Assembly (NCBI RefSeq): GCF_003116035.1
Contig: NZ_LGQW01000015.1
Span: 5,927,218-5,991,217, forward strand
Direction of reading: 5' to 3'
Length of the DNA stretch: 64,000 bases
Source of the DNA: Azospirillum sp. TSH64
GTDB taxonomy: Bacteria; Pseudomonadota; Alphaproteobacteria; Azospirillales; Azospirillaceae
A program made the position numbers and the translations under genes. Shown here in pieces: positions 51,510 through 59,659 of this stretch; position 1 is the first letter of the stretch; every line of letters starts with the position of its first letter. A model generated the notes under the pieces. It was not told where the DNA came from. It made no database searches and worked only from the letters and a program-made list of their open reading frames with translations.

Positions 51510-52796
51510 TCAGCCGCCGAAATGGTCGCGCAGCCACCCGCCGACCGCCCGGCCGGCGGCGTAGCGCCCCGGCTCCTCATCCGGGGTCAGTGCGCGGCCG
51601 TGGTGATCGCCGCGGATGCGCAGATGCGTTTTGCGTCCTGTGGCGAAGCCGTCGAACAGAGACGCGACCCTCGACGGGAAGGTCGAGACGTCGCCGGTGT
51701 ACTCGACCAGCAGCAACGGCTGTTCGACGGCTGCCGCGGTCTTGTGCAGGGAGGCGTTCGACGACAGGCCCGACCAGGTCGACAGCCACGCCTCAGGGGA
51801 GCAGACGCGGGCGAAGCCGACCGCGCCGTAGTTGGAGGCGAAGGGGTCCCGCCCCCACAGGGAGCCATAGCCGCGGTCGGACGGATCGAGGCTGGGGTCG
51901 AAACAGTGCAGGTCGGCATCGGTCCGCCAAACGGTCATGAGTGGCGTGTGGGCGCCGCGCCGCCGGTCGTCGATGCTGCCGGTCTCCTTGGCGCGCTTGC
52001 GCGCCGCCAGCCGTTCCCCGATCAGGGCATGCGCCCGTTCGTCCAGGCGCGCGACCCGGGCCTGCTGCGCGGAGCGGTAGCGTTCAACGAAGTCCGGGGA
52101 GTAGCGGGACGGTCCCGGAGGCTCCGCGAAGCCGTTCGCCGGACTGAAGGGATCGAGGGCTGGATCCACCGACAGCGCGTCATCCTCGTCGGTCACCGAC
52201 GGGTCGATGCATCCCATCAGCAGCATGCCCTGGCCGGGGTGTGGCGCAACCAGCACCAGCCCATCCGCCACCGGCATCTCAAGCGACGCAAGATTGGTCG
52301 GCCGCCCGCCGGGCGTGCGGGCGATCCGCCGATCCGGCGTCAACTGCGACTGCTGCATGTAGAAGGCGTAGAGACTGCCGCCGCCGGAGTTGCCGAGCAG
52401 GACAATGCGGCGGAAGCCCTGAGCGCGCAGGAAGGACAGCCCTGCGGCGACATCGAACAGAGCCGTCTCGTGCTCAAGCCGGCTGTCGTTGCCGACGGAG
52501 CGCGGCGACTGGGACCAGGCGGCGAAGCCGGCTTCCACGATGTCCGGGACAAGGTAATGGCAGGCCATGAATTCCCGCGGGTGCATGATGCACACGACCG
52601 TGTCGCTGCGCCCGCTGACATAGAGTGTGCCCCCCGTTGCCGCCCGGTCGGCCGTGCGCAGCGCCACGTTGCGCGTCAGCGTGCCGTCGGGAAGGTCGCG
52701 CGGGTTCCAATCGGTGTTGAGAAATCCCGCCGTCGCCGCCTGATCCGCCGACTGATGTGCGGCAGGCGCGGGTGTGCCCGAAACCGGCATGTCCAT
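51510..52796 (-). CDS. Alpha/beta hydrolase (serine type)
   Basis: A 428-residue hydrolase, larger than most in the superfamily. Nucleophile Ser137 lies in GNSGGGS after RIVLLG; the catalytic His is probably in RGDHHGRAL (about 398), and a 120-residue cap with Arg-rich helices separates the core halves. There is no signal peptide. It is the first gene of the operon behind AAGGGAGACG. Possible role: hydrolysis of the ring-cleavage product (maleylpyruvate-like) to maleate plus pyruvate, standing in for the usual fumarylacetoacetate-hydrolase-type enzyme (inference). Confidence 0.8.
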   Translation of the reverse strand: MDMPVSGTPAPAAHQSADQAATAGFLNTDWNPRDLPDGTLTRNVALRTADRAATGGTLYVSGRSDTVVCIMHPREFMACHYLVPDIVEAGFAAWSQSPRSVGNDSRLEHETALFDVAAGLSFLRAQGFRRIVLLGNSGGGSLYAFYMQQSQLTPDRRIARTPGGRPTNLASLEMPVADGLVLVAPHPGQGMLLMGCIDPSVTDEDDALSVDPALDPFSPANGFAEPPGPSRYSPDFVERYRSAQQARVARLDERAHALIGERLAARKRAKETGSIDDRRRGAHTPLMTVWRTDADLHCFDPSLDPSDRGYGSLWGRDPFASNYGAVGFARVCSPEAWLSTWSGLSSNASLHKTAAAVEQPLLLVEYTGDVSTFPSRVASLFDGFATGRKTHLRIRGDHHGRALTPDEEPGRYAAGRAVGGWLRDHFGG

Positions 52797-52907
52797 CGTC
52801 TCCCTTACGAAGGGCGGCGCGATCCGCCCGTATGTTGGTCTTGAGGCAGGCCGGCACGGCCATTCATCGATGCTGCCCGCCCTGCATATTTGACATGGTG
52901 ACGAATA

Positions 52908-52925
52908 ATTGACGGTACCGTCAAT
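52908..52925. promoter_or_regulatory. Perfect 18-bp palindrome, candidate TetR operator 1
   Basis: ATTGACGGTACCGTCAAT is perfectly self-complementary and lies 112 bp upstream of the hydrolase start on the operon side. Core CGTCAA/TTGACG half-sites recur in this 319-bp divergent region, which has no gene and is clearly less GC-rich than its surroundings. Confidence 0.7.
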
Positions 52926-53054
52926 AGGTGGAAATTCCTGTCAAGGCGCGCTTTGTCGCACCTGCATTGTGGTCATTGCCGTTCAAGGCAACGTTTTCAA
53001 AGCCTTCGATGCCCTTTGGGATTGGGAAGCTCCCGTCAATCAACGCTTCAAAAA

Positions 53055-53072
53055 TTTGACGTTCGCGTCAAA
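53055..53072. promoter_or_regulatory. Candidate TetR operator 2
   Basis: TTTGACG-TTCG-CGTCAAA is a 7-bp perfect dyad with the same TTGACG/CGTCAA half-sites as the palindrome at 52908. It ends 43 bp before the GTG start of the TetR gene, suited to autoregulation. A single half-site CCGTCAAT lies 20 bp to the left. Confidence 0.7.
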
Positions 53073-53115
53073 ACCTCCCATCCTGCGGCATGGAGAAACC
53101 GGATAGGAGGACGGG

Positions 53116-53829
53116 GTGGGCAGAACATCGGCCAAAGCGGAAACCGGCCGGAAGGCGCTGCTGCGCCAGAGCGTGCTCGACGCGGCGGCAAAGCTGTTCG
53201 CAGAACGCGGCTTCGCCGGCACCAGCTTCCAGGATATCGCCGACGCGCTGAATGTCGGGCGCACGGCGCTCTACTATTATTTCAAAAGCAAGGAAGAGAT
53301 CCTGGCTTCGCTGGTGGAGGAGGTCACCGTCGTCAGCGATCGGCAATCCGCCATGCTCTCGGCCCGGACCGACGACGATCCGGTCGAGGTCCTGCGCTCC
53401 ATGGTGAGCGGCCATGTCGAGCTTCTCCTCTCGCACGCCCTTCATTTCCGGGTCGTGGATCGGACCGAGGTGGAACTGCCCCCCGACCTGCGCGCGGTGC
53501 ACGAGCGCTCCAAACGGGCCGTGCTCGACCATTTCACGACGCAGATCGCGCGAGGGATCCAGCAGGGCGTGTTCCGTCCTGTCGACGCCCGCGTCGCCGC
53601 TTTCGCGCTGATCGGCATGTGCAGTTGGACGACCTGGTGGTTTCACGATGGCGGGCGCAAGACGGCCAGGGAGGTCGCTGGGATTCTGGCGGATCTGGCA
53701 GTGCATGGCCTTTTGCGGACGGACGATCAGCGCAAGGCGGCCAGCGATCCCGGCAATCTGTTTCGCCAGTTGCACGAGAGCCTTGATTGCCTGGAACTCC
53801 TCTACAAGCGGCAGGATGCGGGACCGTGA
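53116..53829 (+). CDS. TetR/AcrR-family regulator of the aryl-CoA operon
   Basis: A 237-residue TetR protein. The N-terminal HTH (about 20-66) shows SVLDAAAKLFAERGFAGTSFQDIADALNVGR and the family-typical TALYYYFKSKEEIL. The ligand domain contains SHALHFRVVDRTEVELPPDLRAVHERSKRAVLDHF. The start is GTG at 53116 directly behind AGGAGGACGGG. It is divergent from the hydrolase-to-isomerase operon with two matching palindromes between, so it most likely represses that operon and itself; an aroyl-CoA ligand would be in keeping with related regulators. Confidence 0.9.
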   Translation: MGRTSAKAETGRKALLRQSVLDAAAKLFAERGFAGTSFQDIADALNVGRTALYYYFKSKEEILASLVEEVTVVSDRQSAMLSARTDDDPVEVLRSMVSGHVELLLSHALHFRVVDRTEVELPPDLRAVHERSKRAVLDHFTTQIARGIQQGVFRPVDARVAAFALIGMCSWTTWWFHDGGRKTAREVAGILADLAVHGLLRTDDQRKAASDPGNLFRQLHESLDCLELLYKRQDAGP

Positions 53830-53850
53830 AGGGGTTCCGTTGACTTTGGC

Positions 53851-54688
53851 GGCACCGTCAAGTTGTTGGCGCTGGTGATGAGGGCGGGCGCGGTTTGACC
53901 AGGAATGTGCGTTGGGCGGGACGATTACGCGGCCAGCGGCGCGCCACCTCAGCCCAGGCGGCGAACGCGTAAATTCGGGCGGCGCGGTACTCGGAGGCTG
54001 AGCGATGATCGCGGCGGAGATGGACGAGGTTGTTGATCGGGTCGTGGATGGACAGAAAGCGCTGCACATGCCGTGGTGATTTGAAGCGCTTCATCTGCCG
54101 CTCGCGTCGTCGGGTCGGCTGATGACTGTTCTCGGCACGATTGTTAAGGCCCTTGTGCTGGCGGTGCTCGCAGCGCAGCTTCAGGTCCCTCTTGGCGGCG
54201 GCGTAGGACTTCAGCTTGTCGGTCACTATGACACGGGGAGCGCGGCCCTGCTTCTTGAGCAGCTTGCGCAGCAGACGCTTGGCCGCCTTGGTGTCGCGCC
54301 GGCTCTGGACGAGCGCGTCGAGCACGAAGCCGTCCTGGTCGACGGCCCGCCACAGGTAATGCTTCTTGCCGGCGATGCTGATGACGACCTCATCCAAATG
54401 CCACTTGTCACCGCGGGCGAGGCGCCGTTGCCGGATGCGGCTGGCAATCGTTCGGCCGATTTTCAGGCCCCACTGGCGCACGGATTCATGGCTGACCGTG
54501 ATCCCGCGCAAGGCCAGCAACTCCTCCACCATGCGCAGACTCAGCGGAAAGCGGAAGTGCAGGTACACCGCAAAGCTGATTACCTCGGCAGGGAAGCGGT
54601 AGCCAGCGTACATCGGATCGGGGCGCGTCGTCATCCCCGCCCTGTACCGTCACCCCAGCCACCTTGCCAACTCGAACTTGACGGTGCC
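53851..54688 (-). mobile_element. IS6-family insertion sequence, copy B
   Basis: 838 bp with the same 14-bp ends as copy A (GGCACCGTCAAGTT at 53851-53864, complement at 54675-54688), inverted relative to it. It differs from A by a 4-bp deletion and a 1-bp deletion near the transposase 3' end and a few substitutions. Flanks actttggc and tggcaaac show no duplication. The right end abuts a GTTGCAAAGTTTGCC relic. Confidence 0.9.
53858..54634 (-). CDS. IS6-family transposase (copy B), altered C-terminus
   Basis: A 258-residue version of the copy A transposase with the same DDE residues (WHLDEVVI, VTDKLKSY, NRAENSHQ). Substitutions include Tyr to His in FAVYLHF and Arg to Gly in LLALRGITV. A 4-bp deletion after AAWAEVA shifts the frame, replacing the normal GAPLAA ending by a 24-residue tail RRWPRNRPAQRTFLVKPRPP plus four residues, which runs into the terminal repeat. 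The catalytic core is intact, so activity may be kept or reduced. Confidence 0.85.
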   Translation of the reverse strand: MTTRPDPMYAGYRFPAEVISFAVYLHFRFPLSLRMVEELLALRGITVSHESVRQWGLKIGRTIASRIRQRRLARGDKWHLDEVVISIAGKKHYLWRAVDQDGFVLDALVQSRRDTKAAKRLLRKLLKKQGRAPRVIVTDKLKSYAAAKRDLKLRCEHRQHKGLNNRAENSHQPTRRRERQMKRFKSPRHVQRFLSIHDPINNLVHLRRDHRSASEYRAARIYAFAAWAEVARRWPRNRPAQRTFLVKPRPPSSPAPTT

Positions 54689-54709
54689 TGGCAAACTTTG
54701 CAACGGAGC
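54689..54709. repeat. Relic IS end, inverted copy of 21157-21179
   Basis: TGGCAAACTTTGCAACGGAGC directly after IS6 copy B shares GGCAAACTTTGCAAC (complement GTTGCAAAGTTTGCC) with the block at 21157. IS6 copy B probably inserted into an older element end. Confidence 0.5.
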
Positions 54710-54717
54710 GCCTCATA

Positions 54718-57066
54718 TCACCGTTCCGCGTGCCGGCGCAGCAGAACAGTGACCCAGAATTCTGCGGATGCATCGGGCGCATAAAGCCACGTGTCCCGTC
54801 GCCCCGTACAGCGCTCCACCATGGCGTCGATGGCCGACCCACAGACCGGCAGCATGCACCACATGGCAATGTCCAACTCCCACAGCCAATCCCTCTGTTC
54901 TCGGTAGGGGAGCCATGCCAGATGGGGTGCGATGCCTCCAATCGCGCTCCAGGCCCCGCCGCCATCCACGGCTGGATGGCAATGAAGCGGACCGCTGCCG
55001 GATAAGCCGGCGATATCGCCCAGCGCATGAAACTCGATAGGCAGGCTGCGCCGGTTGACGATGTCCACCACCTCGGCAATCACCCCGCTCCCTTCCGCTT
55101 GGCCCGCATCGCCGATCAGGAGCACTCGCAGGGGGTCTCCGGCTCGATGAACGAAAGGCTGTACGCTCCTGTGTTCCAGGGGATAGCGCTGGGTAAGCGG
55201 CTCGCACTGGACCGGGGTTCCTGGGAAGCGGCCGCGCAGCAGGGTGGCCAGAGCCGGCGAGGGGGTCAAGATACGCCGTGATCGATGGATTGCTTCGTCG
55301 ACCGGAACCATCGAATGGTCGGCCACCACCATGTCGAAAGAAACGCGTAATTGCCCTGCGAGGATGGGCACAAGGGCTTCAACGCCCCGCACGTCATGAG
55401 CCTGGATGACGGACACGCCGACGCGAAGCAGGGCCTGCTGCAAGCCGGCGAATGAGTCCGGAAGCGGAAAACGCAGGCGCAAAACCCCTTTGTCAGCCGC
55501 CGGGAACAGCGATAGCGCTGGCGCATCCCCGCTTTCGATCACGGCCACCAGCTTGTTCGGGTCACGTCCGGCCGACTCGATCCACCGCATCAGGTACGAG
55601 AGGGCGATGGTGCTGTCCATGCGTGTGATCAGCAGGATGGCGGGTCGGTCCGCAGCCATCCGGTCCCGCCATTTGTCGAGCAAGGAGAGTTGGTCGACTT
55701 CCCACGTAAAATCCCAGCCATGCGGAGGCAGAAGTGCGCGACGGGGAGGCGGGCTTCTTTCCGGTTCCTGTAACGGGTACTCAACCAATCCGGTTTTCAC
55801 GGGGACGGAACCGACCATCTCGACAAGTCCGGCCAGCGATCCGTCGGCATCGCGCCGGAATGCGTGGCGGTCGATGGACAAAGCCGCAAGCTTCCGCTCC
55901 CGAGGACGAGCCACCCTGGCGTCGGTGCACAGAAGGGCCTTCAGAGCCTCGGCGATCTGATCCTCTTCAGGAACGGTTGTGGCGGTTATGACGATCCCGT
56001 TGCAGGCTAAGGACGCGATGGTTTCCAGAAATCCGGAGAGTGTCGGAGAGACCGGTGCCGCGACGGTGGAGTCGGACCACGGCGCGAGCATCCGTTCGAC
56101 CAGCCCGCGCTCACCTGTGATGCCAAGGTCGATAACCAGAACCTGCTGCGGCCGGATCCGTCGGGCATCCAACCGAGCCAATTGCCGGGCAAGGTCCGAG
56201 GCCGGAGCGGCACAGATCAATGCGAGAGTGAAGGGGTGCCGTTGCAGCGCACCGTCGACCCGGTGCCGGACATAGGGAAAGATGCCGGGATAATCGGGCA
56301 ACGTTTCCATCGACTTCCAGAAATAGGCAGGCTCAGAACCGCCATAGGCGAACACTGTCTCCTGAGTCAGCCTGTCCAGCGCGTGGACGAAGCACATCCC
56401 CGCCTCGTCCAGCATCACATCGTCCCGCGACCCCTGCCCCGGATGCATCCGGTTGCTGACGCCGATTCCCTTGCAACGGACAAATGGAATGACACCGAGC
56501 AACTTGAACCACAGGAAATTATCCTGGGTCCGCGGCAAACCGGGATCGAAACTGTTATCCGACAGCACCGAACGGGGGATCAGCATGGCGCAGCCGTTGA
56601 AGGCGCCGTGGAAGAAGGCCTCGAAGGGGCGCGCCGTCATGTCGAGATGCGAGAGGTCGGGCAGAACATCGGGACGGGGCGTGCCGTTCTCCTCCATAAG
56701 GGTCCAGTCGCTTACCACCACGCAGGGCCGGCCGAAGCGGCGCCAGACGGCGATCTGCGATGCGATCCGGTCCGGCAGATAGATGTCGTCATGGCTGAGC
56801 CAGCTGAAAAAAGACCCCCGCATCAATGCGATGCCGAGGTTCAGCGCGGTCGACACGCCCCCGTTGGGTTTCTGGACGTAGCGTATCCGCGTCCCATACC
56901 CCATAGCGACGGCGCGCGTCGCCCCCTTATCGTCAGACCCATCGTCAACAACGATGATCTCGATGTTGCCGTAGGTCTGCGCCAACGCACTGTCGATCGC
57001 TTCGCCCAGGAAGCGGGCGCCGTTGTAGACGGGAATGATGATCGAGACGAGAGGTTCGGCGTTCAT
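54718..57066 (-). CDS. Two-domain glycosyltransferase (GT2 plus GT-B-like)
   Basis: A 782-residue cytosolic protein. Residues 1-240 are a GT2/GT-A domain: VSIIIPVYNGARFLGEAIDS, IIVVDDGSDD, the metal motif SWLSHDDIY and QDNFLWFKLL. Residues 300-480 form a linker of uncertain fold. Residues 480-782 resemble a GT-B or CgeB-like transferase with ILLITRMDSTIALSYLMRWI and LRVLLIGDAGQAEGSG. It would transfer two sugars or act in surface glycan or glycoprotein synthesis. Last gene of a four-gene minus-strand run; an IS6 copy ends 29 bp past its stop, so the operon may have been truncated. Confidence 0.8.
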   Translation of the reverse strand: MNAEPLVSIIIPVYNGARFLGEAIDSALAQTYGNIEIIVVDDGSDDKGATRAVAMGYGTRIRYVQKPNGGVSTALNLGIALMRGSFFSWLSHDDIYLPDRIASQIAVWRRFGRPCVVVSDWTLMEENGTPRPDVLPDLSHLDMTARPFEAFFHGAFNGCAMLIPRSVLSDNSFDPGLPRTQDNFLWFKLLGVIPFVRCKGIGVSNRMHPGQGSRDDVMLDEAGMCFVHALDRLTQETVFAYGGSEPAYFWKSMETLPDYPGIFPYVRHRVDGALQRHPFTLALICAAPASDLARQLARLDARRIRPQQVLVIDLGITGERGLVERMLAPWSDSTVAAPVSPTLSGFLETIASLACNGIVITATTVPEEDQIAEALKALLCTDARVARPRERKLAALSIDRHAFRRDADGSLAGLVEMVGSVPVKTGLVEYPLQEPERSPPPRRALLPPHGWDFTWEVDQLSLLDKWRDRMAADRPAILLITRMDSTIALSYLMRWIESAGRDPNKLVAVIESGDAPALSLFPAADKGVLRLRFPLPDSFAGLQQALLRVGVSVIQAHDVRGVEALVPILAGQLRVSFDMVVADHSMVPVDEAIHRSRRILTPSPALATLLRGRFPGTPVQCEPLTQRYPLEHRSVQPFVHRAGDPLRVLLIGDAGQAEGSGVIAEVVDIVNRRSLPIEFHALGDIAGLSGSGPLHCHPAVDGGGAWSAIGGIAPHLAWLPYREQRDWLWELDIAMWCMLPVCGSAIDAMVERCTGRRDTWLYAPDASAEFWVTVLLRRHAER

Positions 57067-57097
57067 CGTGGCAGGGTCCGGGAGCAGGGACGGGCCA

Positions 57098-59659
57098 TCA
57101 GGCGCCGTTTTCGTTGATGACGGGCGTCAGGCGGGCGGAGACGAGAGCGGCACCGGCTGGACCCGCGAGCAGGCCGGGATCGATGGCGGCGACGCGCGTA
57201 CAATTCATGGCGCGCACGAGGTGGAATGCGTCGTCCAGTGTCATCGTCACCGAAACGGCATTTTCCTCCATCCGGTCGCGAAACTCGATCCGGTCGGCGG
57301 CACGCATCACCATGAACAGTGCCGTCTCATGCAACGGGAGCGCCCGCGCCGCATCGCGTGCACGCGCCACCGCATCACTGGCGTCCGGAGCAAGCAGCAG
57401 CACAGCTTGGGTGGCAGGCGGCTTGCGGCGCAGCAGAAGCAACGCCCAGTCCTCGACCATATCGATACCAATAACGGGTGCATGGCTCCTGCCGGAGTTA
57501 CGCAACGCCCACAGCCGCCGGATCAGCGCCGCGCGCTCGCTTGCCGGTGTTTCCCGAAGCACCGAGCGCAACCCCGCCCCGTCGAGAGCCGGGTCGGGGA
57601 CCAGCCCTTCGGCCAGACCGGATGTCACGAAATGGCGTAAGGCCTCGGCGCTGGGGTGGCGCAGACCGAGATACCGTTGCGAATACCAAACGGTATCGAA
57701 TTCGGGCGTCGGGCGAAGTCCGGCAGTGGCTCCGTCGACGATGAAATGCTCTAACGGCGAAACGTCCCGAAGCTGACCACCCATGGCGGTGTCGCGATAC
57801 CAGTGAGCAGAGAACCAGGGACCAGGCGAGCGGTTCTCCTTCCAGCCATGGGACAAGTAGTGCCAGAAGGGATCCACTCCCGCCTGGACCACATCCGGAT
57901 ACTGGGCAAGGTACCAATCCCGATCCACCAGCGTCTTGGCAGTTTCAGCAACCTGTCTGATTCGCGCTTCGCGCAGGCGGCCAAATTCCTCCGCGCTGCG
58001 GCGGAGGTTCGGCAAGCGCTGAATCGTACGCCGTACCCATGGGTCGTTCATCAACGGCTCCGGAGCAGCGCCACTGTAACGGCCGATGTCCAGGAAATGC
58101 CGCAGGGCTCGATGGTCTGGCTTCGAAGCCAGATACCGGCTTGCGTACCAGACCAGATCGAAGTGAGGGTGAGGCTGTCGCCCCTCTCCGGCTCCGTTCT
58201 CGATGAAATGCAGAAGCGGGCAGCGGTCCCCACCTTCCAATTGGTTGGCCGCAGAGTACCAGGCTGTCAGGAACCATGGGTTAGGGTTAAGCCCCTCCTT
58301 CCATCCGAAGCTGAGATAATGTGCTGCCGGATCGATATCGGAGCGCAATCGGTCGGGATACTCCTGCGCGTACCAATCCTCATCGACGAGTGTCTTGGCC
58401 TCCCGCAGCAGGCCTCTCGGTGTCAAGCCATCTCCTGCCCGCTCGGCCGCGGACTGACATGGACCGACAGTCAGAACGCCTCTGCGCTGCAACGCGTACC
58501 AGAAGGCACCTTCGCCCCGCTGCAAATGCCCGAGAACGTCACGGGTGAGGGCGTCGCGGCGGAACAGTGTGCCAACGACGAGGGCGGTCGAGGCAGTCAG
58601 ATGGTCCAGTGACGCAGGCGGGAAGCAGGCGACGCTGCGCAGCGCCAGTTGCTGGAGCAGTTGGCCGGCAAGGGTGGGAACCGCCGGGGGGGCGCCCGAT
58701 TCGACCGCAACGACATATGGAGAGTCGCAGGAGGCCAAGCCGGCCATCAGATCGACCGTCGATGCCACTCCGCGGATCATCCGCGCGCCCGGCACCCCAA
58801 GTTCCGACGCAGCAATGTCAGACGGCCCGAGGATGGCGACGGTCAGTTCCCCCGGTTCGATCAGACGGCTCATCCGCCATGCGAGCAGCGCCGACAGATC
58901 CGGCGACGGCGACGGCTGGAAGCTGCGCTGAAGCTCGATCAGCGCTGCGCGCTCAGAGCGCGGGGCCTTGTCATCGGATTGTGCGAGCCATGCGGCGGCA
59001 ATCCTTTCGCGGTCCTCCCGCCACAAACGCGGCTCCGCCGCGGGGGGGACGGAGGGAGGGACGGGGCGGTATCCGGCTGCGGGCACATGGCGGACCGTCA
59101 GCCGCCGCGACAGCCGCGCCAGCATGTCAACCTCCGGCAGAAGGCAATCGGACCGGAATCCACCGGCCAACTGGATTTCTGCGTGTGGAACCAAGAGACC
59201 TCCCGACTGCGCCCGGCCTCCCAGAATGCGTCCAAGGAGTGACTGCACGTCGGCATCGGAACCGCCGCTGTCGGCCGCATCGCCATCATCCGGCACCTGG
59301 GCGCATAGGCTCAGCGCCGGGGAAGCCTGCTGGGCCTGCGTCTCGAGAAGGTAAAACAGCGCCAGCGGGTCGAGACTGTCGCCCGCCCGCAGCCAGCCGA
59401 CCCAGCGGCAGTCCGTCAGCGCCAACGCCCGCGCCATGGTCCGGCCCGCCGGCTCGCGATCCTCCGCCGCGACCCAGTGGACGCTGTCGCCGAAGCCGTC
59501 CGGCAGGCTGGCCGGTCTCGCCTTCTCGCCCGCCATGGCCAGCAGCAGAACGGACTCGATGTCCACCCTCCGCTGCAACAACAGGCTCTGGATGGTTGAT
59601 GCCGCGGCGGCTGCATCGCCGTTGCCCAACACCATCATTGCGATGCCGTGCCGTTTCAT
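57098..59659 (-). CDS. Large protein with glycosyltransferase-associated repeats
   Basis: An 853-residue protein. The first ~200 residues look like a degenerate GT2 domain (LALTDCRWVGWLRAGDSLDPLALF). Two to three copies of a repeat known from large bacterial glycosyltransferases follow: AKTLVDEDWYAQEYPDRL then DPAAHYLSFGWKEGLNPNPWF near 410-450, and AKTLVDRDWYLAQYPDVV then DPFWHYLSHGWKENRSPGPWF near 590-630, each with HFI or HFL ends. There is no signal peptide or membrane helix. The ATG overlaps the GT4 stop (ATGA). Probably a glycan-assembly enzyme or scaffold; the exact donor and acceptor are unknown. Confidence 0.7.
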   Translation of the reverse strand: MKRHGIAMMVLGNGDAAAAASTIQSLLLQRRVDIESVLLLAMAGEKARPASLPDGFGDSVHWVAAEDREPAGRTMARALALTDCRWVGWLRAGDSLDPLALFYLLETQAQQASPALSLCAQVPDDGDAADSGGSDADVQSLLGRILGGRAQSGGLLVPHAEIQLAGGFRSDCLLPEVDMLARLSRRLTVRHVPAAGYRPVPPSVPPAAEPRLWREDRERIAAAWLAQSDDKAPRSERAALIELQRSFQPSPSPDLSALLAWRMSRLIEPGELTVAILGPSDIAASELGVPGARMIRGVASTVDLMAGLASCDSPYVVAVESGAPPAVPTLAGQLLQQLALRSVACFPPASLDHLTASTALVVGTLFRRDALTRDVLGHLQRGEGAFWYALQRRGVLTVGPCQSAAERAGDGLTPRGLLREAKTLVDEDWYAQEYPDRLRSDIDPAAHYLSFGWKEGLNPNPWFLTAWYSAANQLEGGDRCPLLHFIENGAGEGRQPHPHFDLVWYASRYLASKPDHRALRHFLDIGRYSGAAPEPLMNDPWVRRTIQRLPNLRRSAEEFGRLREARIRQVAETAKTLVDRDWYLAQYPDVVQAGVDPFWHYLSHGWKENRSPGPWFSAHWYRDTAMGGQLRDVSPLEHFIVDGATAGLRPTPEFDTVWYSQRYLGLRHPSAEALRHFVTSGLAEGLVPDPALDGAGLRSVLRETPASERAALIRRLWALRNSGRSHAPVIGIDMVEDWALLLLRRKPPATQAVLLLAPDASDAVARARDAARALPLHETALFMVMRAADRIEFRDRMEENAVSVTMTLDDAFHLVRAMNCTRVAAIDPGLLAGPAGAALVSARLTPVINENGA

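Noticed and set aside
53843-53864. The CCGTCAA at the IS6 end as a third TetR operator
   Set aside because: It belongs to the 14-bp IS6 terminal repeat, which occurs identically at all four IS ends; the resemblance to the TTGACG half-site is chance.
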